A stretch of DNA of 64,000 nucleotides from the NCBI RefSeq assembly GCF_019059575.1, contig NW_024881591.1, forward strand, positions 310,001 to 374,000, in the 5' to 3' direction. The DNA is from Amphibalanus amphitrite. Its lineage: Eukaryota > Arthropoda > Thecostraca > Balanomorpha > Balanidae. Position 1 is the first letter of the stretch, and each line of letters opens with the position of its first letter. Shown here piece after piece: positions 32,716 through 46,400 of the stretch. A program made the translations under genes and the position numbers. Under the pieces are notes generated by a model, which had not been told where the DNA came from, did not search any database, and saw only the letters and a program-made list of their open reading frames with translations.

Positions 32716-35700
32716 TGTGGTATGTTTATTCGGTTGACCTGTGTGGTAAAAAATTGTGTTGTGTACCTATTGGTTTTTTGTGTTCTTTGGTGAAAGTTGT
32801 TTGATGTGAAACAGTAACCGTTGCGTTTTTCTGTCTTTTTTTATGGGCACTGCCCTTGAGTCCTCCAGTGGACAGTGTGTTTAATGTTTCCTTTTCTTTT
32901 ATATTGCTGACATGTCGATTCCCTTTTTCACTTCCATTGTTGGTTCGGCCAAAAGCTTCTGCGTGTTTGACAGTTTTAGAGATGTAGCTTGTCAGCTTCC
33001 TTTTCGTATTTGCCCGGGTCGTGGTGTAGGTCGCAGGCGACAACGGTCTGCCCTTACGTCACTTACCCTCGGCGCACCCAGGCAGTGTTTAGGTTTACAG
33101 AGGGGATGAGCGATTGTTCGTCCGTCATCCGTCTTCTCGGGAGAGTCGTGTCAGCGTGGACACTGGCACATCCCGCCGACCGGTCTCGGCCGGACCGGAC
33201 AAATTCATTACTTATCCCGACACCCCGGCGCGGACACGGATGGGGAGGGGAGGGGGAGGGTAGGACAGGGTCGGACGGACGGTACTGGATGCCTGTTTGG
33301 AGGGTGGGGCAGAGCAGGAGGGGTGGTGAGCACCACGCTCCGAGCAGAGGACAGGTAGGATGGGAGGTGTACCAGGTCCAGCCCGTGCCCAGCCCAAGTG
33401 TTTGCTCTTCTCAGACCACAGTCACCACTGTTACCAGAAGCTGCCCAAACCGGCAGGCACCTGACCCTCAGAGAATGGAGCACCGGTCATCCGCAGACCA
33501 GCAGCTTTGTGACCGTGTCCGAGCGGTGTTTGCACGCGCGACGCACGAGCGCCCGGCACGGTGGGCTATTGTTGACTCGCGTCACGGGGACAATGGGAGG
33601 TTAGCTGTCCGGGCAGCTAGTGGTCAGATAGGTGACAGCGGCGATGGGATGCGAGCGAGCGCGACACGTAGTCAGACATTTAACGTGTCACCGTGACAAA
33701 CGGTGGGTATGTAAAGGAAGCAAGGAAGGGTGTTACGTAGATCCCCGTTATAACTCAGCTCCTGAGGGGTGCTTAAAATCGCTGCGGGTCTTCACTATGA
33801 TGAAATGAAAAGGAACGACGAAGTGCGAAAGTAAATTTTACGTTAGTGAATACAGGCACGTTCCTTAGAATTGGTCGTCACCGTCCCAATAAGATGGGTG
33901 GTCTATCATAATAACATTTTCACCCCTCAATAAATGTACGAATGTTTCGCACCAGAAGATATTTAATGAATTTCTAGCTAGAAAGGGGCAGAAATATTGA
34001 TAATATGTTCTCTCATGCCTTTCCTTTATATTCCAATGTTGTGTTTTCATCATTGAACTTTCGAAGGTCATTTTGGTAACGTAGTTGATCATACCCGTTT
34101 TAAAGTTTGGCGATAGACACACAAATTTAAGCGCCACCAGAGCTTCGATACCATGCTGCAAGTGTTTGAGCTGCATGCATCACTGCCGACTCCCCGCGGC
34201 TCGTACCGTCTGTATCAGACGGTAGGTATGCTGTTCCCACCGGTTCATCGTTCAGTTTTGAGGCCGAGTGGCGCAGTCCGTGTGAACGGTACGTGGGAGC
34301 CGGCTGAATCACGAGCGCTGATGAACAGTTCATGGCGGCGACGGATCCACGCGGGTTATTCACGAACGAATGGCGGGACGATGGCGTGGGGCCTCGCATC
34401 GAAGTGTCTAAGCTTCAACCGAGCAGCGACAAGTTCAACGGAACAACGGAGCATTGTGAAGTAAGCGATATACCTAGCTTTTTTAATGGCAAATTTGGGA
34501 AGGCAGACGGTTTGAGGAAATTTACGAAGAAATTGTGTGCTTCATAGGGTTTTCATTAAAAGTTGATCTTACACACATCAAATCTGATAACAGATAATCA
34601 ACAGCAGCCTCACTTCTGATCCATGACACTATGATCGCGTCTGACCCCGAAATGCCGCAGGGTTAGGGGGTTACCAGACTCAGCCACTGAGTTCAGCTGC
34701 TCAGGGAAGGCTGCAGTCGTTTCGCCTCTGTGCGGCCCACGGATCGACCTCGGGTCGGCACATCCGCCGGCTCTGCGGCGGACGGTGCCCCCGTTGCGGA
34801 TCGGGTTATCACCGGAAGATCCGGCGTCCGACCTGGCTGCGGCCGTAACGCGCTCCCGTGACCCGTGCCGTCACCGACACCCGGCAGTGGGCTGATCTGT
34901 CAGTGGGGTGACGGACGCCGCCGGGGTCAGCGCCGCGGGCGGACTGCAGGGCTGCAGGGTGGCTGCGGAGGATCCCATGACGCAGGGTCGCAGATTTGAG
35001 CAGTAGCGAGCCTGTCAAGGACACGGGATAGGCCTTGGAGTTGGCAGATGGAACCTATTTATGGCTGCACCGCAGACGGATGCATGCACCCAGTGGAGCC
35101 CCATTGTGGTCGGTAAGAGCTTCGCGTGGAACCCACTGGGGCCTCATAGTCGACTCAACTATTGACGGCAGGAGAATGTACGGCATTGTTCCTGACAGGA
35201 CGCTTTCGTGTCGTCCCAGCTCGTGTTCGTGCATGGACCCATTGTGATGGAACAAAATAATGCTAGCAATCTGGATATTTGCTCCGTTAGACGCTTGTGT
35301 ATATACTTTCACAGCAGCACGTCAGCTATGGTAAGGTTGCAATGAAATTCACAGAGTTTCACAATGATCGCTTTAAAATGTGGCTGGTATTGTCTGAGTC
35401 TATTGTTTGACGTGTAGAGGAAGCACTGATATATTACGTTTCTTGCATGGACTGATATACGTACAATTTCGCGCATATAATGATAATAATTGTAATAAGT
35501 ATAGCGGAGTAACGTCCTTTTTGGTTTCCCATGGTGATTATAATTTGTGTTCATATCTTCAATCGTCGTTCATTTTATCACTTTTCTTCAGCACTTAAAT
35601 TATAGTGCTTTAACTTGTCATCAAAATTGGTCCTTCCCACCAATAAATCCTCGACCCATTAGGCTCAAGTTTGTCTTATGCTCATCCTCAGCCATCTGGT

Positions 35701-36270
35701 TTTGGCCAGTTCCCAGCGTGCCTTCCGTTCTGTTCTGAGCACGCCCATCAATTAGTCAGGAGCTGTCGCCGTGGGCACGGCCGGTGGCTTATCCCTGCTG
35801 CGATAACCGTCCGGCTCGCGCCCAGCCGGGCCGTCCCCCTCTGGCCGAGAGTGGCCCCCACCGCTCGTAATCGTCGCCGGGAGCCGGGGGACACGGCACG
35901 GGCCCGGCCCGGCCCGGGCGTCAGAGGCAGCACGCGCCACCGGAGCCCGGCGCGGCCCGTCCCTGAGCTATTGACGGGGGTGTTGATACGATTACCCATC
36001 GGCCGGCCCCCCGCGGAGTGGCTGACAAGTTTGGCGAGGGGACGACGGGAGAGGGCGGGGAGTAGGGAGGGGACCTGTCTGGGATCCGCCCAGGATCTGC
36101 GAGAACTCGTGGCTGCTGGCACGGTCCAGGTGTGCTATGAGGGCTGGGATCAGGCCAGCAAGGATAAACTTAAAACTAGGTAATTCATGAAATCAGAAAA
36201 TGTAGACGAAGACGGTGGACGCTGAACGGAGAAGAGGAGAGATACACGACAGAGAACGGGAAAGAGAAAG

Positions 36271-36276
<6 letters not shown>

Positions 36277-36338
<62 letters not shown>
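36277..36338. repeat. (GA)n microsatellite
   Basis: Pure GA dinucleotides with GA-rich flanks. Confidence 0.98.
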
Positions 36339-36345
<7 letters not shown>

Positions 36346-37466
36346 AAGGTGATTGATGAAGAAGAAAATTGAAAAAACCGAAACGAAACCGAAGACGGAG
36401 AGGAAAGCGTACACGTAGAAGGGACGAAGAGCACTATTCAATTCGAAGAGCGGCGAGCGCTTGTATTTACAGACGTTTGACGATCAAACCGGAGTCAGTC
36501 TGCGGCTGACCGTCGCCGACTGATCTGATGTCTCCCGAGACGGACCAAAGTGGCGTCTGGGTCAATCTGATGGCTCCCCTCCCCCGCTTCCCCATTGATG
36601 CCGTGCTGATGGCGACGGGTGAGCGCAGGCGCCGGGTGACCGGCACCGCACGTGAGGTCGGCGCTGATGACGCCTGATTGCCGTTGGCGTGTCCGTAGTC
36701 TGCAGTCTGGACCCATCTATCACTGGTGTTAGTGTGGTGAGGACGGCGACAGACGAGATAGGAGAGCATCGGACATCCATTCGGCCGGGACGTAATCATG
36801 TGCTTCCGTGTAAAAGGGTTACTAAAATGGTTTACATGTCAGTTGAATGAATGGGAGGATGGTCATTGTTAGTTTTAAAAACTACTCTCTTTGAGAGTTG
36901 TTTTCTGCTCTCGGAAATCTCGTCCACCCTAGCACCAATAACATTAACCAACGTGTCCGTCTAGCTGTATGATTCCTGTTTTGAATTTAACCCCAGCTAC
37001 AGCACAACTAGGGCAGGGACATTGCACCTCTGTTATGGGATGTCGACACGGTAGCTCTCTACCATGCAATATAACTAGTGCGCGACTGCAATGCAACTGC
37101 AATATGACTATCACATGCGAGAAACTCACGAGCCCCAGTAGCATTCGTGACTCCGTGACAGTGACGAATTGGTAAGACTCGTGACTCCGTGACGGCGGCG
37201 AGCGAGTAATGCTCGTGATGTCTGCGGCAGGCCCGGCGCGGCACCACGCCCGGAGTCGGCCTTAACGGCCCACTGAGAAACTGGAGTGTGGTGCCGACCG
37301 GCGGCGCTGCCACCAGCGCTGAGCGGAACGGCCGCGCGCGCTGCGCGGCCGGCCGGCGCCGCGTCAGTCGTGCAGCCCGCCGCCGACCGAGCGGCCGCGC
37401 GAGCCGCGAGCTGCCGGAGCTGTGGCGGCGCGCGCTGTGACCGGTGTCGGAGGCAGGAGACGCACC

Positions 37467-40400
37467 ATGCCGACAGGAGTGGAGCGCCAGCCGCCGGTGG
37501 CCGCCTCGGCCGCGGGCACGGCGGCGGCGGGACAGCACATCAAGCCCTCCCACTTCTGGTCGTCGTCGTTCGCGCCGCCGTCCGACTACTGGGACCACTC
37601 CCAGTCGCACAGTCTGCTGGAGATCGAGACGCTGTCGGTGAGCGACCCGCGCGGCGCCGGCTACGCCAGCCTGCCGCCGGCCAGCGTCCGGCCCGCCCAG
37701 ACCCTGGAGCGCGCCTCAAAGTCGTCCAGCCTCAAACGGCTCTGCGGTAAGGGCGTGACGAGGATGGGCTCCTACCTGGAGACGCTGCACCGCTCGGCGC
37801 GGATCGCCGACATCCCAGAGAGCGCCGAGGAGGGCTCCGAGGAGGTGGCCGGGGCGGAGGGGACGCCGGTGCGCGCCCCTCCGCCGCCGCGGGTCACCGG
37901 CCGCCGGCAGGGCCGGGCGCCGCTGCGGACCGCGTTCGGAGGTGTCGCCGACGGTCCTCCGGCGGTGCCGGCGGGAGGAGGGTCTCCGACAGGACAGGAG
38001 CCGAGCAGCTCGGACGAGTCCTCCGAGGACAACAGCCAGGGCGCCGGGAGGTCGCCGGTGCCGTCCTCGCACATCTACATCGACATGCCGCCGCGGCGGT
38101 GGTCCGCCCCCGCCTGGAACTGCGCCTCAGGTGAGGGTGGTGTGCCGCCATAACTGGGCCCGCAGGGACACCGGTGGGGTCATCTTCTCTCCCGACGAAC
38201 AAACATTGGTGTTTTAGAGAGCCACCCAATCTGAGTAACATATATCGACTTTGGTGCCGAGCTGCATGGAAGCTTTCTTCCGCATTGCAGTAAACCGAAT
38301 GCATAAATTACATCAACAATAAGAAAGGAGGAAGTTATCACAATGCGCTAAGTGGTTAACGTTTACAAAAGTGAGTTAACAAGCTTTCACTTCTATATCT
38401 GCTTCAGCCATTTGGAAATGCATTGAGCCGGCCTGACAATGGTACTTGAAGAGAAAAGTGGCTTAAGTAATTACAGTTCTGGGACAGGGATTAATCAGTA
38501 CGCCACATGGCGTAATTTTATGGCGTTTTCACGGCCGAACAGAGCCGCTTTCTCATTACGCTCAGACAAACCTCCTCGTCACTATAAATGATAATGGGTA
38601 TGTGACTTTCGTACCACTTCAGTAGCACGCTATACATATGTGCATAAAGCATGTTTTCATTCACATAATCATCTATTCCGATTAGTTAGAGAGCCTATAC
38701 ATATGCAGGATGCAGTCCGTTTAGTTTTTAGCCACCATTGGCCATATTCCGCCATATGCCTTCAGTGTGATTTATACGACGTCCGTCATCACCCAGTTTG
38801 GTTTACTATCGCGCTGCACGTGGCCCTGCCGTGGGCGGGGCGCCGGTAATGTGCGGTTTCGGGTGACCGGGCCGGGCACTGATGACCGTCCCGGTGACCT
38901 CTGGTGACCCGCCGGTGACCTCCGCGGGTCAGCCAGATCGCAGGCCGCCGCACAGTGTGGCCGAAGACCAGTTTAGCGCGAATTTAATCCCAGCGCCGCT
39001 CGGATCCACTGAAAATGGTTCTCTGGTTCCAAAACTGACATTTACCCCTCGCCGGACCTATTGGTTTTCAAAATACGCGCCGGCCGAAGGGGGGGGGGTA
39101 CGACCCCCGTCGCTGTTTCGCCCCTGATGAAACTAGAGCCTCGCGGAAAAAAAAACGAGCGTGTGTGCCGTTACGAGACGCAGCAACTGGTATCCGATTT
39201 TAAGGTCTCTGGTTAACCTGTGACCTCTGAGGTCAGGTAGAGTGGCCCAAGGCACGGATTCGTTTTTTATTAATAACTTCGCGAAAAAAATGCCGCAGAG
39301 CCGCAATTTTGGCATCATCGTGTTCGCCTCGCTCAGGTGCGTCGAATGGTATACTTTTTGTTCGGCTTAAGTCAACTTAAGGTGTTGACCTCGGGTCAAG
39401 GTCAAGTTAGAGCCCCCCAGATCACGAAGTTGGTCGAAGGAGGTCATGTTGCATATCATTCGATTCGGCAGGTCTTCCTGAGTCCATTGGTGGCTTTCCC
39501 GACTCGCTAGCTCAATTTGATCGGGAGTTATTGACGAAAAACTCTTATTACCCTAGTGACGTCATAAATGACGTCACGTAAGGCCAATAATGCAAAAGTG
39601 AAGCATCGGACCTTGCAAGGAGTGCATGAAATCACGATTCCGTGTGCTTGAGATAGTTAATTAGGCTGGAGCCTGTTCGGCCGCGCCGCCCCCGACCCTG
39701 GTCAGGTCACGCCGGGCGGCCGACTAGACATGTTCAAAGCTGAATTGACGGCAAATAGGCAAAAAGTGGCAGCTGAAACTTGCTCGCTTATGTTCAGAAA
39801 TGTGCGGAGAGTTCAGCCATGCCCTATTCGTCATATCCATTTTTATCCATTTTGACATTTTCCAACTTCTTTATGAAATACTATCGTGAGAACGATACAC
39901 ATGCAAGGCTCCTGTTCTAACTCATTAAACTCATAAACCATTCATTGAAAAGCTACCATGATAGCAGAAACAGCTTCATCATGAATTGTGCTATCCGGTG
40001 ATATGCTATTTTCTCATATATCTTCTCGAAGCTTCCGTAAAATTTACATTGAAAACTGGACATATTTCTCAGTACCATAGCCCGATTTCAGGAACCGGAG
40101 CGTGGGTCTACTTTCGGCAGGGATATAAGTCCTCAAATGATAAAGTGGCTTAAAAATAAGGTTCTATCCGATAACTTTGGGCAATTTCCTACCCATTGAT
40201 AGGTATAAATAACAGTTTATCGAAAGTCGGGTTTTTGATTAAATTCGCGCTAATCTGGTATTCGGCAAGACCGTGCGCCGGCCGGTGCCCTGCTGGAGCT
40301 CTCTCGCCATCCGACTCCGGCTGCCAGCCGCGGCACTAAACGGCCACTAATCGCCGGCTCGTCAACTGCAGGGCAGCTCGGCCGGCCGGCCGGATGGCAC

Positions 40401-43400
40401 AGTGACCCTGTTTTGGGCGCGGAGCGCAGCCGGTCCGGCCGGTCCCACATGACGGTCATGTGGCACCGACATGTGTTTACTAGAGAGAGCCGCCGTAACA
40501 TGGCGATCGGTGTCGCTCCGGCTGTCACTCCGGTGTGATGAGAAAGTTATCTCTCATGCTGACCTGGAACTCAGCCGACATACTGACCAGTCACCACTGA
40601 CTGGAGTTGCAGCTCACAAGACAACCAGCTTCTTTGCGTGCCGCGCTAGCTGAGCTTATATCACCGCTGGATCTTGAAATGACAGCCGTGGACCTTGTCA
40701 GTCATCTGAATGACATTGAATTTCCGCTCTATTTGGAGTCCGAATCAGATAGGTGCACTGCCCGGGCACCTGTTACCGCTGTTAGACACTGATCCATTGT
40801 CCGTCAACATTCACGAGAGCACCCCGTGAAGGACAGACAGCTGTAGCAGTGACCGAAGTCCGGCGCACTTCTATCGGAACGGTGCTACGATATATCGAAG
40901 CATTGTTCCGATCAGCGTGACAAGCTCTTTGTTATGATACCGGGAGACATGGTCTGTTTAGTGTTCCTTCGGTTTGCGCAGAGCTCAGGAAAACGAGAGA
41001 AAACGAGAACTACATCACAAAAACGAACGATAACAAGCATCGTTTAAGCTTTCATGTTATTCCGTTACTTCTGAGAACAACTCCATATTTGGGCGTTGCT
41101 GTACCGGAGGAAGAATGCTTAAACTGGCGAGGGCTTGCTGGATGGCATGTCATTCGTGACGCGGCCCCTATTTCATGTTTTGTATTCATGTGTGCCCTGT
41201 CACTATTGCGGTAAAGCTGCGATGGAGCATAGTTGATTATATAGGTACCTAGGTACCGTAAGTTGTGGGAAAAGGCGTATTCCACAGATTGCGGTTATGG
41301 ATGGTAAATATTCCAACGGCATGCATATAGATAGATACAAAATTGATGCATGGTCAAGGCAATACTGCAATCCTTCATAGTAAGCTGTAACACTGGAGCT
41401 CGATGTATCAAGAGTATGTGGGCATGCGAGTTCGGCCACGGCTCCGTTCCAGTTTATATCGCAGTCCCCGTCCGACTACCGTTCCTGGTGTTACCGTCCG
41501 GTCGCTAGTTGTAGTTTCCGGCGTCACCGCCGCCGCTAATGGCTGCTCCAAACGCCGCTGAGCGCCCTGACCACCACCGCCGCCCGCCGCTGCTGTCCTG
41601 GTGGTGGTGGCCCGTTAGTGAGCCATTAGAGGCGCGGGCGGGCCGTCACCGCCGGCCACCGCCGCCCCAGACCGTCACACGGGTCCCACGGGTCCTTGAG
41701 GGCTCAACTTGGACACACATAGGTCCATACTCCACAACCAAGTCCGTGCGGATACATACGGATCATCGGATCTCCCAAGGGCCCATGATGGTCCCATATG
41801 TCACACGTGGGTTTCACGTGTCTCCATGACAATGGGTCACCGGTGACCGATATGTCACGTCGACACGTGTGTGGGTCACGCGATTCCCACGGCCGATGGC
41901 TGGAGTCCGCTGGATTCCGCTGGACCACACTGGACTCAGCCCGCCGAACATGTACTTCATGGAAAGATTTTTGAAACTGCACAGCGTGTGAATGCACTGA
42001 CATTTGAAGAAGGCCGGCCTGAATGCTACCGGATTAAGGATTATCCGTTTCGCGCCCAAGGCCGATTTTATTATGCACAAAAACTGAGCTCTGCAACTGC
42101 AACCTCGAACGTATCTGCAGTAAACTATCACTGGATGCAACTGAAGCGCTCATTATATGTGCTTAAAAATGATTAATCTGACAGCCAAATGATGTGGCAC
42201 ATTTTATGTGGTTTTTAACCAGTTGCGTTCACTTCGGCGACCTTGGGCTGGGTGCTCCGACGTACTGAAGACTCACAATTTCGACACGAATTCTACTGGT
42301 CGAGTAGCAAGCATTTGGGACGGTCACATGTCTATAAATAGGGTAGCCTGGGGCAAGACGCCCCAGATAATTTATTTTGCTACATAACTTTTGTCCTACA
42401 TCACCTGCAAGGCCAAATTTGAGCTCAATGCGTTCTTTGGATATTTTACTTTAAATTCCACCCCTCAAATTCATTCACTTATGATCGAACTCCCAGCTAT
42501 GAAGTGATTTGTGAAGTAACTGCAAATGGGGCATTTTGCCCCAACCCCAGGGCAAAACGCCCCACGGCCCGGGGCAAGAAGCCCCAGACTCTAGATTAAA
42601 GATTAAACATGCTAGTTGACCAAATCTTATATGAGAGGTCCGTTAGACCTTGGGAGGCACGGCACTGAAGTTAGCACCTTCCATCCTATCAGGTGTTCAG
42701 CTATGACACTATTGTATGAGCAGGTTTTTACCTGCCTCATAAGGCTGTAAACTTAGGGGAGAGACGGTCGTCCCAGTTTACATCATCCGATCGTGGTGAT
42801 CGGGGAGCGTATTCTGTTCCGAGCACTCGTCAGCCACCAGGGCCCTTCATGTCGCCCTCGCTTCCTCGTCTTCCGTCTTCCTCCAAAGCCTTGCGCCGAT
42901 GAGTAGGAGAGTGTATTTACAAAATTTCATATTTCACTATTGTACATAAAATACGGACGATAGACAGTATACCAATATGCCCGCAGGCGCGGCGAGAAAC
43001 AAGCTCAACGTATGCGTCACCGTCCGGCTGCCGGGAGAGCCCCTACCGCGACCTTTGTTCACAGTCATGACGTCACGACAATGGGTTCCTAAACGTACGG
43101 GCAGCGGCCGCCTCAGGGGTGCCGCCGTGACCTTTGGACGGCAGGTTCTATAGCGTATGGCACAGCGGTTACTAGGAAGGCTGAGGCAAGCGGCAGGCCG
43201 GTTTACAAATAACAAACAAACTTAACGCACAATTGACAACAGGTAACAGATTGATTAATAAAGCGGTGACAATATAAATGAAAATGACAACATGAAATAA
43301 CAAATTGCATAGATGATCCCTACAAGGCCAAATAATAAATTATTGCCATGCAACTGTCAACCAAATACTTCCTTTGCCATCCGGTTGCTGAGAAAACTAC

Positions 43401-46400
43401 ACATAAATGCATAGAAACTTACTGTTTGCCAGCTACCGAACATTAGGAAGTAGGTAGTACGAACAACACATGAGGCAAAACGCCCCACGGGGCTTTTTGC
43501 CCCGCGACCTACTGGGGCGTTTTACCCCATCACGTAGTTCAGTCAGAAAACAACGCCTTGCACTCAAGCAAGACATAATTTAGCACGAACCAACCCGGCA
43601 TTATAAGCGTTAGATAATTATAGTTGTTCAAAATACATAAAAGTCGTTAACCTGATGTGGACCATAAAAGAACGCCATGATGCAAAACCTGACAACAAAA
43701 CATAAAAATCACTCCAAAAACACATTTTTGGCTATATCTCCCCAAGGAGTCATCACAATTTCTTTCCAGTCTGGTCATATAATGATCATATAGTGCACGT
43801 TTTATAGAAGAGAGAATATTTCCCCAGATCCTTGCCAGTTCCGAGAAATATCGGTGAGGCGTTTTACCTCGGCGGGGCGACTTGCGCCGGTCTACCCTAC
43901 CAGTTATACCCCCTTTAATGTCACGTGGCATCACTGACGAGATCTCCCGTATTTGTGCTCGTAAGCACAGCGTCAGCTGCTCGGCAGTTGCGCCGTAAAA
44001 CCAGCAAAGGATGACCAGAGTCCCGCGCTCCTCTCCGGCGTGCGGCGAGCTGCACTGAGGCGGCTAAGTCGGTCGGGGACGACAGCTGGTGTGTCTGAGA
44101 TCGGGGGCGAGCCGTCACGGCCCGCAGTTGGTGATCAGTGGTGACACAGAGACGCTGTCTTCGAACAGCCGTGCGGGTATGTCTGAGGGCGATATGTCAA
44201 TGCACCGTTGTTCTACATTGATGCAGTTTCAAGCTTCAACGAGTGGCCTCAACACGCTTCGGGCTACTTGCAGTTGTGCTCACACTTCCTCATACCTCGG
44301 ACCTCCCCAGATCCTTCCGCCAGACTCATCACACTTCACTGCATTTCTCCAGTGCCCAGGCTCCTTTCATCTCTCGAGACCTCTGACCGAAGCACACTCC
44401 ACCGATGGTCGATCACAGTTGTTTGCCTATTAGCCCGTTGGGAGGCGGCGCAATTACAGCGGCGACGCCTCCCGTGACGGACCGATGACGCCTCCCGTGA
44501 CGGACCGATGACGGAGCGGTGATGGCACGGCGACGACTCTGATGACGGAGCGATGACGCTTCCTGTGATGGCTGGAACGCGTGAATTGCCATCATTTCGT
44601 CACGGCACGACGTTTTCCCGTCCAGCAAGACCGTCGGAAACCACACTGAAAACAATTTCACCCGAAGCTGGCGAATTAAGCGTTGCTCTGCGGGTGGTAT
44701 ATGTGTATTAATTAACTCGCCATGTCCAGATTCTAGCTAGAGGGTAAGCAGACTTGCCTGCCTTATTACTCGTAAATATGCACTGTACCCACAGTCTGCA
44801 GTAAGGTAGCTACCCAGCACCGGATATTGTCCCCGCTGGTGTCGAGTCATTGGCACAGCCCTCACTGAAAGAGTTGGAACTACTCGAGGTATCGTAAACG
44901 CGTAGGGTAAGGTGCCTAATTAGCGACCCCCTTAATTTGAACCGTCATTGCTCACGCTCTGTGGGTGCCACTGTGTTACTGGCTTGATTTTCGGAGAGAT
45001 CGTTCATTTTTCTATTAAAATATAGTCATTTTCTGCCCCAATATTCACTAACTTATTTGTAGTGAGCATTTTGGCAAACCATTGCAAAAAACGCTAATAG
45101 GGAACTCTTCCCGATTAGCGACCGGGAAGGGTCGCTAATAAGTCTATGGGTTTCCCCATATTAAAAATGGCAAAAAATGCGACGCCTGAAAAGATGAAAT
45201 ATGATCTCAAAAAGGTAACCTATACGCAAAGCACTCAATCACTCGAACAGGAACGTTTATCCAACACATTTACGTAAGTAAAAACTGATCACGTGATGCA
45301 CCGAAGGCGAAAAGAAGGCGGAAACCCAAATTTTGCGGGCTATCTTGTTTGATATTCGAGGTCCGCGCTGAATTCGGCACCCCTGCAGTCGGTGACGACA
45401 TTTGGCATCCCCTGCCTCACATTGCAAGCTTCAGCAACACCTCATTTTCATTTCCCTCTTTTCCCCTTTCTTTCCCTTCTTGAGCTATTTGCGACCATGT
45501 CAGGCGCAAATAGGAAATATGAGTTGCGACACATTTTTAACCGCCATGCTGTGCACAGTTGAGCGATTCACTATGGGAAAACGGCAATCAATTAAAAAAG
45601 GAATGTCGATTCAGAATAAAAAAGGTGCATCATCCTAATGTGCATCGCTTTTCATTAGAGAGGGCCTAAACACACACGTTTTGGATAAGAAACTCCTCAT
45701 TTTTATTTAAACTTACCTGAAACGTCCCACCAGAAACATCGACGACCGGAAAATAGTTTAATTTGATAACCAAAGTATGGCTGACCTTTTGACGATGTTT
45801 TTACCCCGTTTTCTCCTGCCAGTTTTTCTGTAGGGAGGTAGGTCGCAAATCAGAAAGGGTCGCTAATTAGGCACCTTACCCTATCCGTGGATGGCGAACC
45901 TTTACATAACCTGCCCTGAAGGAGTTGGATCTACATACTGTTACAACTAGATGGCGCTGTCTCATACAGTTTTGAATTACAATTTTTTAACTTTTTTTTG
46001 AACCAATAATATAATGGCACATTGTTTGGCGGTTTTCAAGTGGGGGCGAAAGTACAATTGTTACGGTGCATCTTTAAAACCTCTGCAATATTCATCACGG
46101 GACGAGTGGCAACGCTTTTTCTCCGAAACTACCAAGTAAAACCATTTTGATTCTTATAGGTATAGGTCACGAAAGCAGCGGCGACACATCTCCTTGATTT
46201 CGGGCGGTCTGCATGACTGCCGGTGACTGAGTCATGTCGAAATTTCTATGGGAATTCGATTTGACCTTTCCCACCATGTGAAACTTTCTCACCGATGTTT
46301 TCTATGTGTGAGATTGCTATAATATAGATATTTTCCCGCAAAAATGGTCAAGCGTGGGAGTTTTTTTGGACCTCGTGACTTGGTCGGCGAAGGGTAGGCG

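Larger units (their letters stand above)
30445..37466. other. Spacer between receptor and orphan gene
   Basis: It holds simple repeats and a satellite (listed separately), a GC-rich patch at 35.78-36.07 kb, and no recognisable exon. 33.0-34.5 kb contains short frames without domain signatures. GC-rich sequence from 37170 to 37466 directly precedes the next start codon and may be promoter/5' UTR. Confidence 0.5.

Noticed and set aside
34255..34330. Possible tRNA with GAGGCCGAGTGGCGCAG
   Set aside because: No matching B box or acceptor stem could be formed.
35671..36183. 170-residue plus-strand frame
   Set aside because: GC-driven frame with Arg/Pro bias; no domain, no upstream signal.
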